Shown here: piece after piece, positions 1-5,041 of the stretch | Layout: every line of letters begins with the position of its first letter | Numbering within the stretch: position 1 is the stretch's first letter | From: an uncultured Eubacteriales bacterium | Lineage (GTDB): Bacteria > Bacillota > Clostridia > Oscillospirales > Oscillospiraceae | NCBI GenBank assembly: GCA_900546485.1 | Contig: URDK01000114.1 | Coordinates: 1-6,924, forward strand | Reading direction: 5' to 3' | DNA: 6,924 nt | The notes under the pieces: model-generated | The model's database searches: none | Seen by the model: only the letters and a program-made list of their open reading frames with translations | Told to the model about the DNA's origin: nothing | Position numbers and translations under genes: made by a program

Positions 1-213
1 GAAGTCTCCAAGCTGGGCGAGGAGGCCAAGGTGGCTGTGCGCAACATCCGCCGCGACGCCATGGACAAGTTCAAGGCGCAGAAGAAGGCCTCCGAGATCA
101 CCGAGGACGACTACAAGATAGCCGAGAAGGACCTGCAAAAGCTCACGGACGACTGGATAAAGGAGATCGAGAAGATCGCCGAGAAGAAGGAAAAAGAGCT
201 CTTCGAGATATAA
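1..213 (+). CDS. frr: Ribosome recycling factor, 3' end (partial)
   Basis: The frame is open from the first base and ends at TAA 211-213, giving the last 70 residues of ribosome recycling factor; the start lies outside the window. RRF acts with EF-G to split post-termination ribosomes and free the mRNA and tRNA. The visible part begins in the conserved stretch EEAKVAVRNIRRDAMDKFK, which in the family includes arginines that contact 23S rRNA, and continues through the charged helix ITEDDYKIAEKDLQKLTDDW to the end of the three-helix bundle. The Lys/Glu-rich terminus IEKIAEKKEKELFEI matches the family's usual ending. Full-length RRF is about 185 residues, so somewhat over a third is visible. In most bacteria frr follows rpsB-tsf-pyrH, so those genes are expected just upstream. 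The stop is 6 nt before uppS and in the same frame. Identity is near certain. Confidence 0.96.
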   Translation, partial: EVSKLGEEAKVAVRNIRRDAMDKFKAQKKASEITEDDYKIAEKDLQKLTDDWIKEIEKIAEKKEKELFEI

Positions 214-219
214 GTCGCC

Positions 220-960
220 ATGGCCATATTTAAAACCAGAAAGGCGGAGGAGACGGGGAATACCCGCCTCCCCCGCCACATTGCCATCATACTGGACGGC
301 AACGGCCGCTGGGCAAAAAAACGCGGCCTGCCCCGCACGGCGGGACACGCGGCGGGCGCGGAGACCTTCCGCCGCATCGCCACCTACTGCAAGAACATAG
401 GCATCGAGTACCTCACAGTGTACGCCTTCTCCACGGAGAACTGGAAACGCCCGCGCGAGGAGATAGACGCCATCATGAACCTCCTCGGCAAGTACCTGCG
501 TGAGTCCGTGGAGACAATGGAGCGCGACCACATAAAGCTTAAAATACTCGGAGATCCCGCCGTCCTCTCGAGCGAGCTGCGCGAGCTCATCGACGAGACG
601 GCGGACATTTCCACGCGCTACGAGGGCTTTCAGGCCAACGTCTGCCTGAACTACGGCGGACGGGACGAGATAGTCCGCGCCGCCATGCGCTACGCGGAGG
701 ACTACAAGGTCGGAAAGGCCGGGCCGCTCACCGAGGAGAGCTTTTCAAGCTACATGTTTTCAGCCGGGATACCCGACCCCGACCTGGTGATACGCCCCGG
801 CGGGGAGATGCGGCTTTCAAACTTCCTCATGTGGGAGTCCGCCTATTCGGAGCTCATCTTCACGGACGTGCTCTGGCCGGACTTCACGGAGCGCGATATC
901 GACGCGGCGCTGGAGGAATACCGGCGGCGCGACAGAAGGTTTGGTGGGATAAAGAAATGA
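220..960 (+). CDS. uppS: Undecaprenyl diphosphate synthase (isoprenyl transferase)
   Basis: This 246-residue cis-prenyltransferase condenses isopentenyl diphosphate onto farnesyl diphosphate to make the C55 lipid carrier used for peptidoglycan and wall polymers; it is a cytosolic, membrane-associated Mg-dependent enzyme. The sequence shows HIAIILDGNGRWAKKRG (20-36) with catalytic Asp26, YAFSTENWKRP (68-78) with the Ser71, Glu73, Asn74, Trp75 and Arg77 positions of the E. coli enzyme, NYGGR (144-148), the diphosphate-binding RPGGEMRLSNF (192-202) with Arg192, Arg198 and Ser200, and YSELIFTDVLWPDF (209-222) with metal ligand Glu211. Length is normal. The ATG at 220 is the first start after the frr stop and gives the usual short leader. 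No good Shine-Dalgarno lies at normal spacing (a purine run sits at 187-198), so translation probably depends on ribosomes finishing frr. Pro193 replaces the usual Thr/Ser. The stop overlaps the cdsA start. Confidence 0.97.
   Translation: MAIFKTRKAEETGNTRLPRHIAIILDGNGRWAKKRGLPRTAGHAAGAETFRRIATYCKNIGIEYLTVYAFSTENWKRPREEIDAIMNLLGKYLRESVETMERDHIKLKILGDPAVLSSELRELIDETADISTRYEGFQANVCLNYGGRDEIVRAAMRYAEDYKVGKAGPLTEESFSSYMFSAGIPDPDLVIRPGGEMRLSNFLMWESAYSELIFTDVLWPDFTERDIDAALEEYRRRDRRFGGIKK
943..948 (+). promoter_or_regulatory. Ribosome binding site of cdsA
   Basis: GGTGGG lies 8 nt before the ATG at 957, inside the last codons of uppS. Together with the ATGA stop-start overlap it supports the 957 start over an in-frame alternative at 831, which would overlap uppS by about 130 nt and add 42 residues unlike any CdsA N-terminus. 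A second purine run, AGAAGG at 934-939, is too distant to be the main site. Confidence 0.6.
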
Positions 961-1778
961 AGCAGAGACTCATAGTTGCGGCGGTCGGCATACCCGTGCT
1001 GCTTTTGATACTGCTTGCGGCTCCCGTTTGGGCTACGGCGGCGATGTGCGCGCTGCTCTCGGCCGTGGGCTGCTACGAGCTCATGCACGCCGTGGGCGGA
1101 GAGGAGTGGAAGCGCCTCTGGATAATGCCGGTGTTCGCGGCGCTGATGACGCTGGCCGTCGGCCTGGGTGAGGACCTGATACCGGAGGTGGGGCTTGCCA
1201 TAGCCGCAGCGGCCTTCCTGGCTGTCGTCTGCGCCTTCGGCATTGCGGTCGGAACGCACGGCAAGCCGGGCGCGGTGAGCTCGCGTACGGTCATGGCGGG
1301 CCTTTTTGCCGCTTTCGGCCTGGCCTCGGGCTTTGCCTGCCTTGTGATTTTGCGGGATATCTCGCCTGCAATCGTGCTCACGCCTTTCATAGGCGCGTTC
1401 ATGAGCGACACCGGCGCATTTTTCGCAGGCCGGGCCTTCGGCAAGCGCAAGCTGGCTCCGGCGGTCAGCCCCAACAAGACCGTTGCCGGCTGCATAGGCG
1501 GCTTCATCGGCAGTATCGTTGGAATGGCGATCTTCCACCTCGTGGTAAAGACCTGGTTCCAGCTTGACCTCGGCTGGGGCAACATACTCATAATGGGCGT
1601 CATGGGCAGCCTTTTCGGCCAGCTGGGCGACCTCAGCTTTTCCGTCATAAAGCGCGAATTCGGCATAAAGGACTACGGCACGATCTTCCCCGGCCACGGG
1701 GGAGTGCTCGACAGGTTCGACAGCGTGCTCTTCGTCGCTCCGGCGTATCTGCTGTACCTGTTTTTTGTTTTAGCCTGA
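957..1778 (+). CDS. cdsA: Phosphatidate cytidylyltransferase (CDP-diacylglycerol synthase)
   Basis: A 273-residue integral membrane enzyme that converts phosphatidic acid and CTP to CDP-diacylglycerol, the precursor of phosphatidylglycerol, cardiolipin and phosphatidylserine. About eight hydrophobic segments are visible, starting at residues 5-25 and ending at 256-272. The C-terminal half has the diagnostic features: an acidic motif SDTGAFFAGRAFGKRK (150-165) with Asp151, SPNKT (171-175), QLGDLSFS (222-229) with Asp225, and the full family signature from Ser229 to Asp255, including IKRE, KD, PGHGG and LDRFD, whose acidic residues bind the catalytic metals. The usual Glu or Gln two residues after the SPxKT motif is Ala177 here. 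The start at 957 overlaps the uppS stop by 4 nt (ATGA) and gives the typical short basic N-terminus MKQRL. The gene is followed after 13 nt by dxr. The T-rich end encodes Phe-Phe-Val-Leu and is not a terminator. Confidence 0.96.
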   Translation: MKQRLIVAAVGIPVLLLILLAAPVWATAAMCALLSAVGCYELMHAVGGEEWKRLWIMPVFAALMTLAVGLGEDLIPEVGLAIAAAAFLAVVCAFGIAVGTHGKPGAVSSRTVMAGLFAAFGLASGFACLVILRDISPAIVLTPFIGAFMSDTGAFFAGRAFGKRKLAPAVSPNKTVAGCIGGFIGSIVGMAIFHLVVKTWFQLDLGWGNILIMGVMGSLFGQLGDLSFSVIKREFGIKDYGTIFPGHGGVLDRFDSVLFVAPAYLLYLFFVLA

Positions 1779-1783
1779 GGTGG
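1777..1783 (+). promoter_or_regulatory. Ribosome binding site of dxr
   Basis: GAGGTGG overlaps the cdsA stop codon and sits 8 nt before ATG 1792. It fixes the dxr start at 1792 rather than the in-frame GTG at 1780, which lies within the site itself. Its position on the cdsA stop suggests coupled translation. Confidence 0.75.
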
Positions 1784-1791
1784 GATTAAAT

Positions 1792-2937
1792 ATGATAAAA
1801 AGCACTGTTATCCTCGGCTCTACCGGTAGCATAGGCCGCCAGAGCGTCGAGGTCTGCAAGCGCCTCGGAATACGTGCCGCGGCGCTGACTACGAACAAGA
1901 ATATAGACCTGCTGCTTGAGCAGACTAAGGTTTTGCACCCATCTTACGTCGCCGCCTTCGATGCGGACGCCTCGGAGCGCCTGCGTGCCGAACTGCAGGG
2001 TACGGACGTGATCGTCGGCCCGGCCGGGGAAGCCGGACTTATCGAAGCCGCTGTGCGTGAGGACGCCGAGTGCGTTGTCACCGCCGTCTCCGGAGCAGTG
2101 GGCCTCAGGCCCACGCTGGCCGCAATAGACGCGGAAAAACGCATTGCCCTTGCAAATAAGGAAACGCTTGTCTGTGCCGGCAGCGTGGTAATGGCGCGCG
2201 CAAGGGAAAAGGGCGCTGAGATAGTGCCTGTCGACTCGGAACATTCCGCCATTTTTCAATGTCTAACGGCCAGACGCGGAGAGCTCAGAAAAATACTGCT
2301 AACCGGCTCGGGCGGCCCCTTCCGGGGCTGGAGCCGCGAGCAGACGGAGCGCGTCACCCCCGAGATGGCCGTCAAGCATCCCAACTGGTCCATGGGCGCG
2401 AAAATAAGCGTCGATTCGGCCACGATGATGAACAAGGGCCTCGAATTCATTGAGGCCATGCACCTCTTTGCGGTTAGACCCGAGGACATTGAAATTCTCA
2501 TACACCCGGAGAGCGTCGTCCACTCGGCCGTGGAGCTCATTGACGGCACTGTGATAGCCCAGCTGGGCGTGCCGGACATGTCTCTTCCCATCCAGTACGC
2601 GCTCACCTGGCCGGAGCGGCGGGAGTCGGCCTCTGAAAGACTGGACCTCACGCAGCTTGCCGGACTGCATTTTTTGAAGCCGGATTTCGACGCATTGCCC
2701 TGTCTCGCGCTGGCTGTGGATTGCGCGAAACGCGGTGGAACGGCTCCTACGGTGCTCTCGGCGGCGAATGAGGCGGCAGTGGCGCTGTTTTTGTCGCGCC
2801 GGCTTGGGTATAATGAGATATATGACTGTGTTGCCGCGGCTCTCGGCAGCATAGATTTCATTGCGGAGCCATCCCTTGAGGACATCCTCGCGGCGGATGC
2901 CGCGGCCCGCGCATTTGTAAGGGAGCGTTTTTCCTGA
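1792..2937 (+). CDS. dxr: 1-deoxy-D-xylulose 5-phosphate reductoisomerase
   Basis: This 381-residue enzyme performs the first committed step of the MEP isoprenoid pathway, turning DXP into 2-C-methyl-D-erythritol 4-phosphate with NADPH and a divalent metal; it is the fosmidomycin target. The N-terminal Rossmann domain carries GSTGSIG (9-15) for NADPH and LANKE (120-124). The metal site is VDSEH (147-151) with Asp148 and Glu150, plus NKGLE (214-218) with Glu218, matching E. coli Asp150, Glu152 and Glu231. The flexible active-site loop reads KHPNWSMG (195-202) with His196, Trp199 and Met201, followed by KISVDSATMMNKG. The C-terminal helical domain contains TAPTVLSAANEAAV. Length is normal, with no gap or frameshift. 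Its stop shares one base with the rseP start (TGATG). It acts in the same pathway as ispG, two genes downstream. Confidence 0.98.
   Translation: MIKSTVILGSTGSIGRQSVEVCKRLGIRAAALTTNKNIDLLLEQTKVLHPSYVAAFDADASERLRAELQGTDVIVGPAGEAGLIEAAVREDAECVVTAVSGAVGLRPTLAAIDAEKRIALANKETLVCAGSVVMARAREKGAEIVPVDSEHSAIFQCLTARRGELRKILLTGSGGPFRGWSREQTERVTPEMAVKHPNWSMGAKISVDSATMMNKGLEFIEAMHLFAVRPEDIEILIHPESVVHSAVELIDGTVIAQLGVPDMSLPIQYALTWPERRESASERLDLTQLAGLHFLKPDFDALPCLALAVDCAKRGGTAPTVLSAANEAAVALFLSRRLGYNEIYDCVAAALGSIDFIAEPSLEDILAADAAARAFVRERFS
2809..2814 (+). promoter_or_regulatory. Possible internal -10 promoter element within dxr
   Basis: A perfect TATAAT hexamer lies near the 3' end of dxr, 122 nt before the rseP start. 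It encodes Tyr-Asn with TAT and AAT, whereas the surrounding GC-rich genes mostly use TAC and AAC. The T-rich stretch at 2786-2792 is at about the right distance for a -35 box but matches TTGACA poorly, and the TG upstream is one base off the extended -10 position. It could drive rseP-ispG-polC separately, or be chance. Confidence 0.2.
2921..2925 (+). promoter_or_regulatory. Ribosome binding site of rseP
   Basis: GGGAG within the last dxr codons, 11 nt before the ATG at 2937; slightly long spacing but the only purine-rich site. The start overlaps the dxr stop as TGATG. Confidence 0.5.
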
Positions 2938-3983
2938 TGTATATTATCCTCGCAATCATCTTCTTCGGCGTGCTTATCGCCATCCACGAGTTCGGCCACT
3001 TCTCGGCCGCAAAGCTGCTGGGCGTCAAGGTCAATGAATTCGCCATAGGCATGGGCCCGGCCATATTCAAAAAGCAGAAGGGCGAGACGCTGTACTCCCT
3101 CCGCTGCCTGCCCATCGGCGGTTACTGCGCCATGGAGGGCGAGGACGAGGACACCGGCGACCCGCGCAGCTTCACCATCCAGCCCGGCTGGAAGAAATTC
3201 ATCATCCTCGTCGCAGGCAGCTTTATGAACTTCCTGCTCGGCCTTGTAATCGTGCTCATCATCTACTCGAGCGCGCAGGGCTTCTATTCGCCGGTCATAT
3301 CCGATTTCGTGGACGGCTGCCCCTACGAGGGCGAGAGCGCCCTTCAGGTAGGGGACGAGATATACAAGATAGACGGCCACAGGATATACTTTGCCTCCAA
3401 CGTCTCGACCATCCTCTCCCGAGGCGGCGAAACGCACGACATCGTCGTCATACGAGACGGCGAGAAGATAGAACTTGAAGATTTCGCACTCACGCCGCAG
3501 GAGTATGAAGGCTACTCTTCGCCCATGTACGGTTTCTCCTTCGCTGTGGAGGACGCCACGTTCTGGAACACGCTGAAGTATTCCTGGTACAACACCCTCG
3601 ATTTCGTGCGGACGGTCTGGTTCGCGCTCGCCGACCTCGTTGCGGGAGCGGTGGGCGTTGACGAACTCTCAGGCCCCGTCGGCATCGTGAGCCTCATAAA
3701 CGACGTCGGCCAGAGCGCGGAGTCGGCCAAGATGGCCATCTCCGACATAGCCTACCTCGGTGCGTTCATAGCCGTAAACATCGCGGTCATGAACCTGCTG
3801 CCCCTGCCCGCGCTCGACGGCGGCAGGGTGTTCTTCCTCATCCTCAACGGCGCCGTGCACCTCGTCTCCAAAAAGCGCATCCCCGCGCGCTACGAGGGCT
3901 ATGTCCATGCCACAGGCATGGTGCTGCTGCTGGCGCTCTCCGCATATGTCATGTACAACGATATTGCGAGGCTGATAAGATGA
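2937..3983 (+). CDS. rseP: RIP zinc metalloprotease, site-2 protease family (RseP/RasP)
   Basis: A 348-residue intramembrane protease of the M50 family, which cuts membrane-spanning substrates such as anti-sigma factors after a first cleavage outside the membrane. The N-terminal membrane segment runs into the zinc motif HEFGH (17-21), where His17 and His21 bind zinc and Glu18 is catalytic. LPIGGY (58-63) is a conserved membrane-associated loop. A second membrane segment spans about 88-112, followed by one PDZ domain (about 115-185, with ALQVGDEIYKIDG). SGPVGI (245-250) precedes the third membrane segment, which carries NLLPLPALDGG (286-296) and the third zinc ligand Asp294; a fourth segment lies at about 326-341. 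It has one PDZ domain, unlike E. coli RseP with two, which fits the Gram-positive form. No anti-sigma factor lies nearby, so its substrate cannot be inferred here. Its stop overlaps ispG. Confidence 0.96.
   Translation: MYIILAIIFFGVLIAIHEFGHFSAAKLLGVKVNEFAIGMGPAIFKKQKGETLYSLRCLPIGGYCAMEGEDEDTGDPRSFTIQPGWKKFIILVAGSFMNFLLGLVIVLIIYSSAQGFYSPVISDFVDGCPYEGESALQVGDEIYKIDGHRIYFASNVSTILSRGGETHDIVVIRDGEKIELEDFALTPQEYEGYSSPMYGFSFAVEDATFWNTLKYSWYNTLDFVRTVWFALADLVAGAVGVDELSGPVGIVSLINDVGQSAESAKMAISDIAYLGAFIAVNIAVMNLLPLPALDGGRVFFLILNGAVHLVSKKRIPARYEGYVHATGMVLLLALSAYVMYNDIARLIR
3968..3971 (+). promoter_or_regulatory. Ribosome binding site of ispG
   Basis: GAGG lies 8 nt before ATG 3980, within the last rseP codons. 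With the ATGA overlap it supports this start for ispG. Confidence 0.6.
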
Positions 3984-5041
3984 CAACCAGAGACAAGACA
4001 AAGAGAATATACGCAGGAGGCGTCGCCATTGGAGGCGGCGCCCCTGTTTCCGTTCAGTCCATGTGCTGCACCAAGACCCAGGACGTGGACGCCACGCTCA
4101 GGCAGATAAGTGCCCTGGCCGCCGCGGGCTGCGACATAGTACGCCTCGCTGTGCCGGATATGGACGCCGCCCGCGCCATCTCCGCCATAAAGGAGCGCTC
4201 GCCCCTGCCCATCGTGGCCGACATACACTTCGACTACAAGCTCGCCATCGAGGCGGCGCAGCGCGGCGCGGACAAAATACGAATCAACCCCGGCAACATC
4301 GGCGGCCCGGACAAGGTCGCCGCCGTCGCACGGGAATGCAGTTTACATAACATTCCCATCCGCATAGGTGTCAACGGCGGCAGCCTGGAAAAGCCGCTGC
4401 TTGAAAAATATGGACACCCGACGGCTGAGGCGATGCTCGAGTCCGCGAAGGGGCATATAAAGCTGCTCAATGACTGCGGCTTTGACGATATCTGCCTCTC
4501 GATGAAGGCCTCGTCCGCGGCGCTGACCGTGGCGGCATACCGTCTCGCGGCCGAGGAGCTGCCCTATCCGCTGCACCTGGGCGTGACGGAGACGGGCACG
4601 GCCTATAACGGCGTCATCAAGTCCGCCGTCGGCATCGGCACGCTGCTCATGGAGGGCATAGGCGATACCATACGCGTCTCGCTCACCGCCGACCCCGTCG
4701 AGGAAGTGCGCGCGGGCGTCGCCATACTCAAGGCCGCGGGGCTCAAAAAGGGAGGCATACGCTTCGTCTCCTGCCCGACCTGCGGGCGCACGGAGATAGA
4801 CCTCATCGGCCTCGCCCACGAGGTGGAGGACAAGCTCCAGGGCATTGACCGCGACATCACCGTCGCCGTGATGGGCTGTGTCGTGAACGGTCCCGGCGAG
4901 GCGCGCGAGGCCGACTACGGCGTCGCGGGCGGCAAGGGATGCGGGCTGCTGTTCAAGAAGGGCGAGATAGTGCGCAAGGTCCCCGAGAGCGAGCTCTGCT
5001 CCGCGCTGATGGAGCTCATAGAAAGCGGGGAAGGGGCATGA
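3980..5041 (+). CDS. ispG: 4-hydroxy-3-methylbut-2-en-1-yl diphosphate synthase (IspG/GcpE)
   Basis: This 353-residue iron-sulfur enzyme carries out the penultimate MEP-pathway step, reductively opening methylerythritol cyclodiphosphate to HMBPP with electrons from flavodoxin or ferredoxin. The N-terminal TIM barrel shows VSVQSM (23-28), GCDIVRLAVPD (50-60), PIVADIHFDYKLA (77-89) and KIRINPGNIG (99-108). The C-terminal domain has SCPTCGR (264-270) with Cys265 and Cys268, and MGCVVNGPGEA (298-308) with Cys300 and Glu307; these four match the known [4Fe-4S] ligands (three Cys and one Glu). Length fits the short bacterial two-domain form, without the inserted domain seen in plants. Oddity: residues 29-30 are Cys-Cys, where most IspG proteins have Thr-Asn. 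The start overlaps the rseP stop and the stop overlaps the polC start, both as ATGA. It works in the same pathway as dxr upstream. Confidence 0.98.
   Translation: MTTRDKTKRIYAGGVAIGGGAPVSVQSMCCTKTQDVDATLRQISALAAAGCDIVRLAVPDMDAARAISAIKERSPLPIVADIHFDYKLAIEAAQRGADKIRINPGNIGGPDKVAAVARECSLHNIPIRIGVNGGSLEKPLLEKYGHPTAEAMLESAKGHIKLLNDCGFDDICLSMKASSAALTVAAYRLAAEELPYPLHLGVTETGTAYNGVIKSAVGIGTLLMEGIGDTIRVSLTADPVEEVRAGVAILKAAGLKKGGIRFVSCPTCGRTEIDLIGLAHEVEDKLQGIDRDITVAVMGCVVNGPGEAREADYGVAGGKGCGLLFKKGEIVRKVPESELCSALMELIESGEGA
5027..5034 (+). promoter_or_regulatory. Ribosome binding site of polC
   Basis: GGGGAAGG within the last ispG codons, 3-10 nt before ATG 5038. With the ATGA overlap it supports the start at 5038 rather than the next in-frame ATG at 5098, which has only a poor upstream site. 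Confidence 0.5.

Noticed and set aside
831..956. N-terminal extension of cdsA from an earlier in-frame ATG
   Set aside because: It would overlap uppS by about 130 nt, and the added residues are Arg/Gly/His-rich and unlike CdsA. ATG 957 has an ATGA overlap, an SD-like site and a normal N-terminus.
843..1697. Long minus-strand open frame opposite cdsA
   Set aside because: Its His/Arg/Ala-rich translation resembles no family and mirrors the codon pattern of the membrane protein on the other strand.
1759..1773. T-rich run at the end of cdsA as a possible intrinsic terminator
   Set aside because: No GC-rich stem precedes it, it encodes the hydrophobic C-terminus Phe-Phe-Val-Leu, and dxr follows with a strong ribosome binding site.
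1785..1800. AT-rich stretch with a TATGAT resemblance to a -10 box at the dxr start
   Set aside because: It overlaps the dxr start codon, so a transcript from it would lack the ribosome binding site, and no -35 is visible.
2256..3437. A 393-codon open frame on the minus strand, antisense to dxr and rseP
   Set aside because: It lies opposite two complete, conserved genes, has no recognisable domain, and its length is explained by the GC-rich codon bias of the plus-strand genes, which removes antisense stops.
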